From the NCBI GenBank assembly GCA_963828015.1, contig CAWHCD010000004.1, forward strand, positions 1,240,001 through 1,304,000: a stretch of 64,000 nucleotides of DNA. Direction: 5' to 3'. Below are positions 8,559 to 17,421 of the stretch, one piece after another; positions within the stretch are counted from its first letter, which is position 1; each line of letters begins with the position of its first letter. The DNA is from CAVPUA01 sp963828015. Lineage in GTDB: Bacteria > Actinomycetota > Actinomycetes > Mycobacteriales > Jatrophihabitantaceae. The notes below the pieces were generated by a model. It did not search any database and was not told the origin of the DNA. It saw nothing but the letters and a program-made list of their open reading frames with translations. The position numbers were made by a program, and so were the translations under genes.

Positions 8559-9423
8559 CGCAACCGATCCCGACCGGGGCTACCGGCGGGCCGGAGCCGA
8601 GTTCGCGGGCGACGATCGCCTGGACTACCGGATCGGATGGCAGCCCAGTGTGCTTGACCTGATCACTGGCGCACACGCTCTGTACGGTCAGGTTCATCGC
8701 CCCGGCCAACGACGCGGAATCCGGCGGCAACACCACGTCATCCGCCGTCGTCCACAGCGAAACGTAGGTCGGGCCAGCGGGCGTCTCGTCGCCGGCGTTC
8801 AGCCCGGCCAAGAGCGAACTGCTCGGGGTCAGCTGCTGGCAGGCCACCGGGCAAGCACTCGGTCCCAACGAATCGGCCAACTCGGCCAAGGTGGTTCCGT
8901 GGTGCGGGGATCCGAGCGTGATCACCCGTCGGGCGATGGAAGCCCCACCGTCGTTGCGTACCCACAGTCGGGCGACGACGCCGCCGGCCGAATAGCCGAC
9001 CACGTCGACCGATTTCGCGTTTGTTCGAGCTCGGGCGGCGTTGACCGCGGCGGACAACGCCTTGGCCTGCACGTTCAGGTCGCCCTCGCCCGAGCCGGGC
9101 ACGGACACCACCGTGACGTCCCTGCCCCTCGCCCTCAGGTAAGCAGCCAGCGGCGCCAGGCTCTCGGTAGAGCCGCCGTAGCCGGGCACCAACATCACCG
9201 GCCCAGCCACGTCCTGGTTGACCGCCTTGGCGGTGGGTCGAGTGACCACGACGGTCAGCACCAGCGTGACCGTGACAGCCACCGCCACGACCCCTAACCC
9301 GACGAGGGCGTAGACGAGGCGGCGGCGGGCCGGCGACAGGGAGGCCAGGATGACTAACCCCCAACGAGGGTTCGGGCAGCGGCAATAGGCATGCGATTCA
9401 GTGTGCTCCTTCTCCAGCAGCAC
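8548..9423 (-). CDS. Membrane-anchored lipase / alpha-beta hydrolase
   Basis: The product has a membrane segment at about residues 35-60, then a lipase core: VMLVPGYGG (oxyanion region), nucleophile Ser145 in VGYSAGGVVAR, LGSPHHGT, and later acidic and histidine residues (TTADDVV, KHTGLP) in positions expected for the triad. It resembles the class 2 / EstA-LipB family of secreted triacylglycerol lipases. The start is uncertain: GTG 9423 gives 291 residues, and there is no better start codon before the membrane anchor. It probably acts on esters outside the membrane. Confidence 0.8.
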   Translation of the reverse strand: MLLEKEHTESHAYCRCPNPRWGLVILASLSPARRRLVYALVGLGVVAVAVTVTLVLTVVVTRPTAKAVNQDVAGPVMLVPGYGGSTESLAPLAAYLRARGRDVTVVSVPGSGEGDLNVQAKALSAAVNAARARTNAKSVDVVGYSAGGVVARLWVRNDGGASIARRVITLGSPHHGTTLAELADSLGPSACPVACQQLTPSSSLLAGLNAGDETPAGPTYVSLWTTADDVVLPPDSASLAGAMNLTVQSVCASDQVKHTGLPSDPVVQAIVARELGSGPPVAPVGIGCVSS

Positions 9424-9538
9424 AAGTCTTGAACATCAGCCCAACCGGATCTGCCGATTACCTCGGAGCCGGACGACTCAGGCCCGTCGTCATAACGACC
9501 GACCTGCTTCCCGCCGGGATTCCCGGGGCGGGCAGTCC

Positions 9539-9973
9539 TTATCCCGCCGCGCTGACAGCTGGCCGGGGATACATCCGGATCTTGAGATCCTGCAGCCGCC
9601 AGCCATCGGGCGTGCGGACGACGGTGATTCGGTAGGCCACATCGGCCACCTTCAGCCCACCGATGGGGATGAGGGCCTTGGCCCGCACCAGCACCTCGTC
9701 GTCACTGAGGTCGTCGATGAGCTGTGCGACCAGGATGTGCTGGACGGGGTGGGCGTCGAGGAGGGTTTCGCTCACGGCGGTCAGAATCGCGGCCCGCCCG
9801 CGGAACGGTCCCGCGCCCGTCGGCGGATCCTCGTCGTGGTTGCGGTAGTCGATGACGGCGTCGTCGGTGATCAGGTCGCTGAACGCCTGCCAGTCGCGAT
9901 CGTCGATCGCGTGGCCGTAGGCCGTCACGACGGCCTGAATGGCCAGGGTGTCTTCCGCGCTGCGTTTCGTCAT
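9539..9973 (-). CDS. SnoaL-like / NTF2-fold protein
   Basis: This 144-residue protein starts at ATG 9973. DTLAIQAVVTAYGHAIDDRDW followed by FSDLITDDAVIDYR is the standard opening of SnoaL-like polyketide cyclase and ketosteroid-isomerase-fold proteins, and VVRTPDGWRLQDLKIRMYP is their usual closing strand. Such small cone-shaped barrels act as isomerases, hydrolases or dehydratases. It is divergent from the SDR at 10043, 69 bases apart, and may act on the same substrate class. Confidence 0.82.
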   Translation of the reverse strand: MTKRSAEDTLAIQAVVTAYGHAIDDRDWQAFSDLITDDAVIDYRNHDEDPPTGAGPFRGRAAILTAVSETLLDAHPVQHILVAQLIDDLSDDEVLVRAKALIPIGGLKVADVAYRITVVRTPDGWRLQDLKIRMYPRPAVSAAG

Positions 9974-10042
9974 TGAAAGGGTCGCCTCCGTGGTTGGGAC
10001 CTGCCGCGTCAACTGACACACTAGCGATCGAGGTGAGGGCGT

Positions 10043-10801
10043 ATGTCGGAGTCGGGGTTCGCTGATCGGGTCGCCGTGATCACCGGTGCTGGGCGCGGCT
10101 TCGGCCAGGCCTTCGGCGTCGCCCTGGCCCAGCGCGGGGCGCACGTCGTCATCGCCGACATCGATGCCGACGCCGCCGCGGCCGCCGCCGCCCAGCTGCG
10201 AGCCGACGGCGCGAACGCCTTCGCCGCGACCTGCGATGTCGCCGACGAGGAGCAGGTCCACGCGCTGGTCAAGGACGCGGTCGATCGCTTCGGCGGAATC
10301 GACATTCTCATCAACAATGCCGGGTTGCACTCTGCGGCCTACAACAAATCGATCTCCGAACTGGGAGTGGCCCAGGTCCGGCGCCTGTTCGACGTGAACG
10401 TGATGGGCCCGATCATCTGCACCCTGGCCGCCCGTCCGGCAATGGCCGGGCGACCCGGCGCATGCGTCCTCAACATCTCCTCGAGCGCCGCCTACCAGGC
10501 CATCTCCGCCTACGGCGTCTCGAAGTTCACCGTGCGCGGTCTCACCATGTCCTTCGCGCACGACCTCGGCGCAGACGGCATCCGCGTCAACGCCATCGCT
10601 CCCGGGCTGCACCTCACCGACACCATTCGGGCCGAACTGGCACCGCAGACCCTCTCGGCCGTGAAGGCGCGGCAGATCCTGCCCTTGGACGGGACCGAAG
10701 CCGACATCGTCGAGGCCATGTTGTACCTGTGCTCGGCGCAGGCCCGCTTCATCACCGGTGAAACTCTGCGGGTCAGTGCCGGCCTGGCGCTGTCGACCTA
10801 A
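10043..10801 (+). CDS. Short-chain dehydrogenase/reductase (classical SDR)
   Basis: The 252-residue enzyme has the cofactor motif TGAGRGFG (residues 15-22), Asp-containing IADIDAD after beta-2 suggesting NAD(H) preference, INNAG, catalytic NISSSAAY and YGVSK. It is an oxidoreductase for a hydroxy/keto pair. It lies between a SnoaL-like gene and a LuxC/LuxE-like acyl reductase pair, and its stop codon overlaps that of the convergent LuxC gene by four bases (CTAA). An alcohol/ketone step around the aldehyde made by LuxC/LuxE is a reasonable guess only. Confidence 0.88.
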   Translation: MSESGFADRVAVITGAGRGFGQAFGVALAQRGAHVVIADIDADAAAAAAAQLRADGANAFAATCDVADEEQVHALVKDAVDRFGGIDILINNAGLHSAAYNKSISELGVAQVRRLFDVNVMGPIICTLAARPAMAGRPGACVLNISSSAAYQAISAYGVSKFTVRGLTMSFAHDLGADGIRVNAIAPGLHLTDTIRAELAPQTLSAVKARQILPLDGTEADIVEAMLYLCSAQARFITGETLRVSAGLALST

Positions 10802-12234
10802 GCACCCGTCGGGTCGATGCCGTCCTCGTGGGCGATCCAGTTGACGAAGCGGTGCATCGTGTACATCGCATCATGCGGGTTGCCGATCGTGCTCGGCCCG
10901 CAGTCGCCCAGGTGGGTGATTCGCTGGGCGCCGCCGCTGGCGATCCGGTCGCGGTAGTCGGCCATTCGGTCGAAGGGATAGAAACCCACCGTCTGGGTCG
11001 CGACGTTGATCCACTTGACCGCGTCGTCGAGTGAGTCCACCCGCACCACGTTCGCCGTCTTGCTGGTCGGATGGAAGTCCACCGGTTCGTCGGAGCGGAT
11101 CACTACGCCCAGGCCGTCGGGCTTGCCCCACACACCGTATTCGTCGTCCATCATCATCAGCGCTTCGATCTCCTCCTTGAGATCACGGGCTGGCGGACGG
11201 GCGTCGCCGGACTGGATCGCCCGCACCTCGATGCGCTCCTGCAACTTCTCCGCGAACTGGTCGACCTGCTCCTGGGTGCCCTCGACGAACTGGAACCGGC
11301 TGGCAACGCACGCCTCCTGATTGAGGGCCATGACATCACTTGCGGTCAGCTCGGCGGTCAACTCGATCGTCTCCGGCGAGGCGAAGGCCTCGCGGCCGAT
11401 CATCGAGATCGACGTCTTGGGGTCGAAGGAGACGAGCTGGAAGCCGGGGCCGAGGTACTTGATCACGTTGTTGATCGCGTCGCCGCCGCCCCAGGCGACG
11501 ATCTTGTCGAAGTACTGCGGTCGGTAGAGCACGTTCTCGACCGTGGCGTCGCCGCCGCGCCAGTAGACCGCCGACATCGATCGCACGACCGGGTGGTTGG
11601 GATCGATGTCGGCCATGGTGCGCAGTACGGCGACCATGAAGAACGGATCCGAAGAGGACATCTTGAACAGATTCACGGCCTTGACCATCGCGCCTTGGGC
11701 CACGGATTGGACCGAGACCCCGGGGGAGTTGCCGGGGAGCACGTGGATCAGGCGCGGGCCGAACGCGCGCACGAAACTCTTGCGGCCCTCGAAGTCGCGT
11801 TTGGGCACCCAACCGTCCAGCGCCTTCGGGTCGGGGAAGTTCTGCTCGACATGGGCCCACAGCGCCCGCTTGTCGAGCTGCGCGACGGCGTGCTTGCTCA
11901 CCGACTCCAGCATGTTGCGTGGCAGCACGTGGGTCGACGTCATCCGGTCGAAGCATTCCTGGACGTAGACGTTGTCGCGAGCGCCCAGCCGTAGTCCCGT
12001 CTCGGCCAGGAAGTCGATGATCTCGGCCAACGGCACGTTGAGCAGTGGCGGCACCTCGGTGCGGGCGGGCACCGCCTTGTCGAACTCGATGCGCGGAGTC
12101 CGGAACGCCACGCCGAGGTCGCGCGAGCGATGCAGCTCGTCGGTGCCCTCGACGACCTCGCCGCGGTAGAAGAACGGAGCCGAGATCACGGTGTCGCCCG
12201 GTTCGGTGACCGGCGGGTTCAACAGAGCGGTCAT
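10798..12234 (-). CDS. LuxC-like acyl-CoA reductase
   Basis: The 478-residue product belongs to the LuxC family, which reduces an acyl-enzyme (or acyl-CoA) to an aldehyde with NADPH. The aldehyde-dehydrogenase-like core is visible: RLIHVLPGNSPGVSVQS near the nucleotide site, KMSSSDPF, IVAWGGGDAINNV, and LNQEACVASRF carrying the expected catalytic cysteine. ATG 12234 overlaps the stop of the LuxE-like gene (ATGA), so the two proteins are coupled as in lux operons. No luciferase genes are present in the window, so a role in making a metabolic aldehyde is more likely than light production. Confidence 0.85.
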   Translation of the reverse strand: MTALLNPPVTEPGDTVISAPFFYRGEVVEGTDELHRSRDLGVAFRTPRIEFDKAVPARTEVPPLLNVPLAEIIDFLAETGLRLGARDNVYVQECFDRMTSTHVLPRNMLESVSKHAVAQLDKRALWAHVEQNFPDPKALDGWVPKRDFEGRKSFVRAFGPRLIHVLPGNSPGVSVQSVAQGAMVKAVNLFKMSSSDPFFMVAVLRTMADIDPNHPVVRSMSAVYWRGGDATVENVLYRPQYFDKIVAWGGGDAINNVIKYLGPGFQLVSFDPKTSISMIGREAFASPETIELTAELTASDVMALNQEACVASRFQFVEGTQEQVDQFAEKLQERIEVRAIQSGDARPPARDLKEEIEALMMMDDEYGVWGKPDGLGVVIRSDEPVDFHPTSKTANVVRVDSLDDAVKWINVATQTVGFYPFDRMADYRDRIASGGAQRITHLGDCGPSTIGNPHDAMYTMHRFVNWIAHEDGIDPTGA

Positions 12235-13586
12235 GACACGCCCCGCACGTAGGCATCGACGGTTCCCGAACATCCGATCTTGTCATCGCCCACGAGGTCC
12301 TTGATGCGGGCCACGTTGTCCTGGATGGACGGTCCGCGGTTGCCGCAGTGCGGGCAAGGCGCGTAGCTGAGCGTGATCTGATCGCCGGAAATCACCCCGC
12401 CCCAACGGCCGTCGACGGAGACGTCGACGAACCCGGCCCGGCCGGTCACCTCACCGTCGTAGTTGTGGGGCAGAGCGTGGTCGCCTTCGGGATCGAGCAC
12501 GATGGGAATCAGCCATGGTGGGACGTGATAGCGACCGACGTCGCTGCATTTGGGCATCCCGGAGTTGATCTCCTGCATGGAATACATCTGGAAGTGCCGA
12601 CCGTCGGGGATGTTGAAGGTCTCGTAGACGAACTGCTGGTAGTCCGCCGGCAGCACCGACCCCTTCAGACCGCCGCCGATGTACATGCAGTTGTCCGGGT
12701 TGAAATCCTTGGCGCTGTATCCACGCTCCCGAATGGCGGTGGCCACCTCGTACAGGCTGGTCCACATGCCCCCGATCATCATCAGCTTGTCGCGGTTGGC
12801 GATGAAGAACTCGGCGGTCAGACCCACGGCTGACTCCACGAGCTGCTGGCGCTCGCGAGCCGTTCGTTCGAACTCGGCGATCTCATCCGGGCGCGCGGTC
12901 CCGTCGGCAATCTTCTTGCGCATGACGATCTGCCGAGTGAGCATCCCGACCGTGATCGGCGGCACCGGATAGGTCCACCGGGGCGCATCCGGATCGCCGA
13001 AGGCGGCGAACTGGGCCTGCCCGATCTTGATGTTCCGCGGCACCATCGCGACGGCTCCGGTGCCGGCCATCAGGCGATCCTGATTCGGCTTCACGCCCGA
13101 TCCCCACTCGAAGACCGCGACGGTATCGACTTGAGACCACTCGATGTCCTTGGTCGAACCGACCAGCATCGCCGACTTGCCCGACGTGCCGCTCGAGCAG
13201 GTGACGTAGTGACCCAGCGCCTGCAGGCGGTTGATCCAGTCGTCGATATCAGTGATGTCGGACGTGTCGAGACCCGTGATCGGGTGAGTGGAGACAGTCT
13301 CCAGCCACTTGGTGAGCTTGTCCCATTTCTGTCCGCTCAGATAGCTCTCGGGGTAGCTCTTGTAAGCCGTGTGCGGCAGCAACAGGGAGACCGCATCCTC
13401 GATCGAGGCGATCGTGGTGATCCCCGCCCCGCGGGCGCGCAGGCCGAGCAGCTTCATCAGGTCCTTCTGCTCCTGGAAGCGCTCGTTCATCGCCTCGAGC
13501 TGCAGCGAGGCGACCTCGGCGGCCGAGTAGTCGAAGCGATCCTTGTCGGTGACCTGCGCTGTTAGTTTGTCGACTGCCGCACCCAT
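12231..13586 (-). CDS. LuxE-like acyl-protein synthetase / carboxylate-activating enzyme
   Basis: The 451-residue protein matches the LuxE acyl-protein synthetase family of the adenylate-forming superfamily, which activates a carboxylic acid with ATP and passes the acyl group to LuxC. TCSSGTSGKSAMLV is the ATP/phosphate-binding loop; GGGLKGS and YSMQEINSG fit later core motifs; the C-terminus has CPHCGNRGPS and a further Cys in KIGCSGT. It starts at ATG 13586 behind AAGGAG. It is the first gene of the leftward luxE-luxC unit and divergent from a TetR regulator. Confidence 0.82.
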   Translation of the reverse strand: MGAAVDKLTAQVTDKDRFDYSAAEVASLQLEAMNERFQEQKDLMKLLGLRARGAGITTIASIEDAVSLLLPHTAYKSYPESYLSGQKWDKLTKWLETVSTHPITGLDTSDITDIDDWINRLQALGHYVTCSSGTSGKSAMLVGSTKDIEWSQVDTVAVFEWGSGVKPNQDRLMAGTGAVAMVPRNIKIGQAQFAAFGDPDAPRWTYPVPPITVGMLTRQIVMRKKIADGTARPDEIAEFERTARERQQLVESAVGLTAEFFIANRDKLMMIGGMWTSLYEVATAIRERGYSAKDFNPDNCMYIGGGLKGSVLPADYQQFVYETFNIPDGRHFQMYSMQEINSGMPKCSDVGRYHVPPWLIPIVLDPEGDHALPHNYDGEVTGRAGFVDVSVDGRWGGVISGDQITLSYAPCPHCGNRGPSIQDNVARIKDLVGDDKIGCSGTVDAYVRGVS

Positions 13587-13608
13587 GTCGATCTCCTTCG
13601 CCCGCGAG

Positions 13609-13635
13609 TTAATGAAACCCTGCCCGTATCATTAA
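13609..13635. promoter_or_regulatory. Inverted-repeat operator candidate between luxE-like and tetR genes
   Basis: TTAATGA (13609-13615) and TCATTAA (13629-13635) form a perfect 7-base inverted repeat with a 13-base spacer in the 92-base divergent promoter region. It is AT-rich against a G/C-rich background and placed where a TetR protein could repress both its own gene and the luxE-luxC operon. Confidence 0.5.
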
Positions 13636-13678
13636 TCGTGGACGACGTTCTGGCAAGCTTTTGCCCGTGGGAGGTTCG

Positions 13679-14326
13679 ATGGAGCAGCTGAGCACGGCCT
13701 ATCGGCCGAAGCTGGGCCGACCGACCCGCGATCAGGCCCAGGCCCGCGACATCGCGCTGCTGGACACCGCCCTCGACCTCTTTCTCGACCTCGGCTTCGA
13801 ACAGACGACGATCGACGCGATCGCGCGCACGGTCGGCATGACCAAGCGCACGCTCTACGCGCGTTATCCGGACAAGGCGTCGCTCTTTCACGCCGCGGTG
13901 CGACTGGCCATCGATCGCTTCACGGTGACTCAGGAGCAGATCGAGGCCACCGACACGGGAGACCTCGAACAGACCTTGATCGCGATCGCGATGCTGCGCA
14001 TCGACCTGGTCCGAACGCCGAACGGCCTCAAGCTCCAGCGCATCATCAACACCGAGTCCTATCGCTTCCCGGAGATCTTCACCGACTCCTACGAGCTGGC
14101 CGCGCGTCCCACGGTGGAGTTCCTGGCCGCCCTGCTCGAGCGGGAGACGCAGGCCGGCCGGCTCGGTCTGGCCGAGCCGGCCAAGGCCGCGATCGTCTTC
14201 ATGAACATGGTCGTGAGTGGGTCGGTACGAGCCATTGTGATGGGGCGAAACCCCAGTCGAGCCGAGCTCGAGGACGCCACCCGTTATGCCGTCGGGCTGT
14301 TCCTGGCCGGAGCCTGCACCCGCTAG
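13679..14326 (+). CDS. TetR/AcrR family regulator
   Basis: The 215-residue protein has an N-terminal TetR helix-turn-helix (FLDLGFEQTTIDAIARTVGM then TKRTLYARYPDKASLF, about residues 35-75) and a long ligand-binding C-terminus with a TetR_C-like FMNMVVSG segment. ATG 13679 follows GGGAGG at good spacing and is preferred over an in-frame start 18 bases upstream. It is divergent from the LuxE/LuxC-like operon, with the palindrome at 13609-13635 between them, so it is probably the local repressor responding to an acyl or aldehyde ligand (inferred). Confidence 0.9.
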   Translation: MEQLSTAYRPKLGRPTRDQAQARDIALLDTALDLFLDLGFEQTTIDAIARTVGMTKRTLYARYPDKASLFHAAVRLAIDRFTVTQEQIEATDTGDLEQTLIAIAMLRIDLVRTPNGLKLQRIINTESYRFPEIFTDSYELAARPTVEFLAALLERETQAGRLGLAEPAKAAIVFMNMVVSGSVRAIVMGRNPSRAELEDATRYAVGLFLAGACTR

Positions 14327-14344
14327 TCCGGCGTCGGCGATGGA

Positions 14345-14518
14345 TCAGTGCTTGAAGGCGTCCTTGACCTTCTCGCCGGCGCCCTTGAGGTCGGACTTGG
14401 CCTGATCGGCGCGGCCCTCGTTCTCGGTGGCCTTGTCCCCGCTCACGCGGCCGAGAGCCTCTTTGGCCTTGCCCTCGGCGTCCTCGACCGCGTTCTTTGC
14501 CTTGTCCAATGCGCTCAT
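14345..14518 (-). CDS. CsbD family stress protein
   Basis: This 57-residue, highly charged Lys/Ala/Glu-rich protein (SALDKAKNAVEDAEGKAKEA, then DKATENEGRADQAKSDLKG) matches the CsbD family of small, probably helical proteins induced by general stress. Two adjacent ATG codons (14521, 14518) are possible starts; the second gives the usual length. A sigB-type promoter sequence lies about 60 bases upstream, which fits the family. Function is unknown beyond stress association. Confidence 0.85.
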   Translation of the reverse strand: MSALDKAKNAVEDAEGKAKEALGRVSGDKATENEGRADQAKSDLKGAGEKVKDAFKH

Positions 14519-14577
14519 CATCTGCCCTTTCCTAGGTGCCCCGGAGCGCTCTGTCTGCGTTCCAGGCACACTGTCGA

Positions 14578-14603
14578 GTACCCAGCCCCTGCCATCGTCA
14601 AAC
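14578..14603 (-). promoter_or_regulatory. SigB-type stress promoter for the CsbD gene
   Basis: Read on the minus strand, GTTT, a 16-base spacer and GGGTAC match the Streptomyces sigma-B consensus (GNNT-N14-16-GGGTAY). The -10-like element ends about 60 bases before the CsbD ATG. CsbD genes are classic general-stress sigma targets, which supports the reading. Confidence 0.5.
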
Positions 14604-14673
14604 GACGGTGGTGCATGAAGCTGGTCCGAGATGGGCATGCTGGTGCTTGTCGCCAACATCAGGAGAGAACGAC

Positions 14674-15702
14674 GTGCGTGATTTCACCTGCCCGAACTGC
14701 GGGCAGCAGCTGGCCTTTGAGAACTCCCAATGTCTGAACTGCTTGAGCTTCCTCGGCTTTGATCCCGATACCCGAGCCTTCGCCCTCGTCGGGCCGGACC
14801 TGTTCACGCTCAGCGGGCCACGCCGGCGCCGCTGCGCGAACCTGACCCTCGCCGAATGCAACTGGCTGGTGCCGGAGTTCTCCGCAAACCCCCTGTGTCA
14901 GAGCTGCGCCCTGACCCGGACCCGCCCCTCCGACCACGACCTGGTCGGATTGCCGGAGTTCGCCGAGGCCGAGTCGGCCAAGCGCCGTCTGGTCATGGAG
15001 TTGCGCGAACTCGAGCTGCCGATCATCGGGCGGGATCAGGACCCGGGTACCGGCCTGTGCTTCGACCTGCTCTCCAGCACCCAGACGCAGGTGGTCACCG
15101 GCCACGACGAGGGGGTCATCACCCTGGACCTGGCCGAGAGCGACGACGTGCACCGCGAGCAATTGCGCCTGTCGATGGATGAGCCCTATCGGACCCTGCT
15201 CGGTCACTTCCGTCATGAGACCGGCCACTACTACTTCGGCCGGCTGGCCGAGCATGGCCCGGCCCGGGCCCGCTTCGAAGAGCTGTTCGGGGATCCGGAC
15301 GCGGACTATCAGCAAGCTCTGGACCGGCACTACTCGCAGGGCCCGCCGCCGGACTGGCCGGCCAACTACATCTCCGCCTACGCCACGATGCATCCGGCTG
15401 AGGATTGGGCCGAGACGTTTGCGCACTACTTGCACATCCGCGATGCCTTGGACACCGCCGCCGCCTTCGGGCTCGCTCCGGCTGGAGTTACCGCCAGCCA
15501 GCCGAACGCCGGTGGCGCCGGATTCGAGCGCATCATCGAACTGTGGCTGCCGTTGTCATGGTCGCTGAACATGATCAACCGTTCAATGGGCCACGCGGAC
15601 CTCTACCCGTTCGTACTCGCCCCGGCGGCGCTGGAGAAGATGCGCTTCATCCACGAACTGATCACCGCTCCGGCCACTGCCGGAGCCGCGCCGGCCAACT
15701 AG
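14674..15702 (+). CDS. Zinc-ribbon putative zinc metallopeptidase
   Basis: The 342-residue protein opens with a zinc ribbon (Cys6, Cys9, Cys20, Cys23), has a second pair in CQSC (residues 75-78), and contains the metallopeptidase motif HETGH (His181-Glu182, His185) with a downstream HPAEDWAETFAHY segment that can supply the third ligand. This layout matches the family of putative zinc-binding peptidases with an N-terminal zinc ribbon. GTG 14674 follows AGGAGA. No signal peptide is seen, so it is probably cytosolic. Its stop overlaps the convergent permease stop by CTAG. Confidence 0.8.
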   Translation: MRDFTCPNCGQQLAFENSQCLNCLSFLGFDPDTRAFALVGPDLFTLSGPRRRRCANLTLAECNWLVPEFSANPLCQSCALTRTRPSDHDLVGLPEFAEAESAKRRLVMELRELELPIIGRDQDPGTGLCFDLLSSTQTQVVTGHDEGVITLDLAESDDVHREQLRLSMDEPYRTLLGHFRHETGHYYFGRLAEHGPARARFEELFGDPDADYQQALDRHYSQGPPPDWPANYISAYATMHPAEDWAETFAHYLHIRDALDTAAAFGLAPAGVTASQPNAGGAGFERIIELWLPLSWSLNMINRSMGHADLYPFVLAPAALEKMRFIHELITAPATAGAAPAN

Positions 15703-17318
15703 TCGGCCGAGTGCGCTCCGCGGTGGTGAGCGCCCTGCTCGTGCTCGATCTCCAGCTCGTCCGAACTCGAGACGCCCGCCGGTAGGTCAATGGTCGTCTT
15801 CGGTCCGGTGAACCAGTTCTTGACCGACAGGTGCCAGTAGATCCAGAGCAGGATCAACGCCCCCGGGACGACCAGGATCGCGTAGTTGACGTACTTCCAG
15901 GCGAACCCGCTGTACCACGGCGTACCCCCGATCGAGGTCGGCAGCATCGCGACGATCGAGGTGATCACGATCTCGATGATCGCGACAATGCACATCCACT
16001 TGTACTTGGCACCGAGGGTCCACCCGCCCGGCGTGAAGTTCGAGCCGGCCTTCCATCGGTAGTAGATGGGAATGGCGAAGGCCACGTAGAGACCGATGAC
16101 GCCGATAGACACCACGGCGAAGAACGCCACCGGAACGGGCGCGCCGCCGATGTCCACCTTGACCAATGCCGGCAGGGTCAGGATGAGGGCTATCACGGCC
16201 GAGACGATCACGCCGTATACCGGAACCCGATTGGCATTCAGGTGCGACCAGTACTTGCCGCCCGGAACGGCGCCGTCGCGGCTGAAGGCGAACAGCATGC
16301 GTGTCGTGCTGGTCATGCAGGCGACCGTGCAGAAGAACTGCCCAGCGGTGGAGATCACCATGACCACGCCACCGACGTTTGATGTCAAGGCCTGGTGGAA
16401 GATGTTCTGAACGTTGCCGCCGACGGCCGAGTTGTCCTGGACCGCGAAGAGGAAGGACAGCAGCAGGATCCAGCCGCCGATGCCTGAGTAGAAGATCGAA
16501 CGCCAGATGCCCTTGGCGGCAGAATTGGCCGCGCTCTTGGTCTCCTCGGACAGGTGGGCGGAGGCGTCGTAGCCGGTGATCGTGTACTGGGTCAGAATCG
16601 CCGACAGCGGCAGCACGTAGAGGATGAATCCCGCGCCGCTGGTCTTGCCACCGAAGAACCCGGTGTTGTTGACGGTGCTGGTGAAGACGTCGTGCACGGA
16701 CGCGTGGTGGGCACCGCTCTTCAGCCCGAAGATGAGGATCAGGACGACGGCCGCCGCGCCGAAGACGTGCCACCAGACGGAAACGTTGTTCAAGATCGCC
16801 AACAAGTGGCTGGAGAAGATGTTGATCAGAGAAGCGAGCAGCAGGACGACGATGAAGTACAGGAAGACGCGGTCCAGATTGCCGGCGGTGTAGCTGCTGT
16901 CGAAGAAGCCGATGGTCCCGTCGAAGAAGGTCGCGCACCCGTAGGCCACCGAAGCGACGATGGCCAGTAGGCCGATCAGGTTCAGCCAGCCGGTGTAGTA
17001 GCCGGCCTTGGGCCCGCCGAGCTTGGACGCCCACCAGTAGATGCCGCCGGAGGTCGGGAATGCCGACACCAACTCGGACATGCATAGCCCGATGACCAGG
17101 ATGAAGACCGAGATGACCGGCCAGCCCCAAGCGATCGCGGCCGAGCCGCCGTTGTTCCACCCCAGGCCGAAGCTGGTGAAACAGCCGGCCAGGATCGAGA
17201 TGATCGAGAACGAGATCGCGAAGTTCGAGAACCCGGACCAGGAGCGGTTGAGCTCCTGCTTGTACCCGAGTTCGGCTAGTCGCTGTTCGTCGGCGCTGAG
17301 ATTAACCGTGTCGGCCAC
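15699..17318 (-). CDS. APC superfamily amino acid/amine permease
   Basis: The protein has twelve predicted membrane segments and APC signatures: FAISFSIISILAG in helix 1, ELVSAFPTSGGIYWWAS in helix 3 and YDASAHLSEET near the middle, close to GABA/polyamine permeases. GTG 17318 is chosen because AGGAG precedes it; the ATG at 17333 would place that sequence inside the gene. It is divergent from a PuuD-like gene and most likely brings in the amine catabolised by the gamma-glutamylation cluster. Confidence 0.9.
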   Translation of the reverse strand: MADTVNLSADEQRLAELGYKQELNRSWSGFSNFAISFSIISILAGCFTSFGLGWNNGGSAAIAWGWPVISVFILVIGLCMSELVSAFPTSGGIYWWASKLGGPKAGYYTGWLNLIGLLAIVASVAYGCATFFDGTIGFFDSSYTAGNLDRVFLYFIVVLLLASLINIFSSHLLAILNNVSVWWHVFGAAAVVLILIFGLKSGAHHASVHDVFTSTVNNTGFFGGKTSGAGFILYVLPLSAILTQYTITGYDASAHLSEETKSAANSAAKGIWRSIFYSGIGGWILLLSFLFAVQDNSAVGGNVQNIFHQALTSNVGGVVMVISTAGQFFCTVACMTSTTRMLFAFSRDGAVPGGKYWSHLNANRVPVYGVIVSAVIALILTLPALVKVDIGGAPVPVAFFAVVSIGVIGLYVAFAIPIYYRWKAGSNFTPGGWTLGAKYKWMCIVAIIEIVITSIVAMLPTSIGGTPWYSGFAWKYVNYAILVVPGALILLWIYWHLSVKNWFTGPKTTIDLPAGVSSSDELEIEHEQGAHHRGAHSAD

Positions 17319-17372
17319 TGCAACTCCTCGCATGAGGTGGATTTGGGGATGCTAAGCCCGGCGGAGGCCAAC

Positions 17373-17389
17373 GGTCTAGTGCACAGACC
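17373..17389. promoter_or_regulatory. Inverted repeat in the permease / puuD divergent promoter
   Basis: GGTCT-N7-AGACC is a 17-base inverted repeat in the 103-base gap between the permease and the gamma-glutamyl hydrolase genes. GntR/FadR-type regulators bind short repeats of this layout, and a FadR-type gene lies in the operon, so this is a candidate operator. Confidence 0.35.
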
Positions 17390-17421
17390 TTTTACGTTGG
17401 GCGCGTCGTACGATTTGCGGT

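Noticed and set aside
10798..13586. A bioluminescence operon
   Set aside because: LuxC- and LuxE-like proteins are present, but no luciferase subunits, acyl-transferase LuxD or flavin reductase lie nearby.
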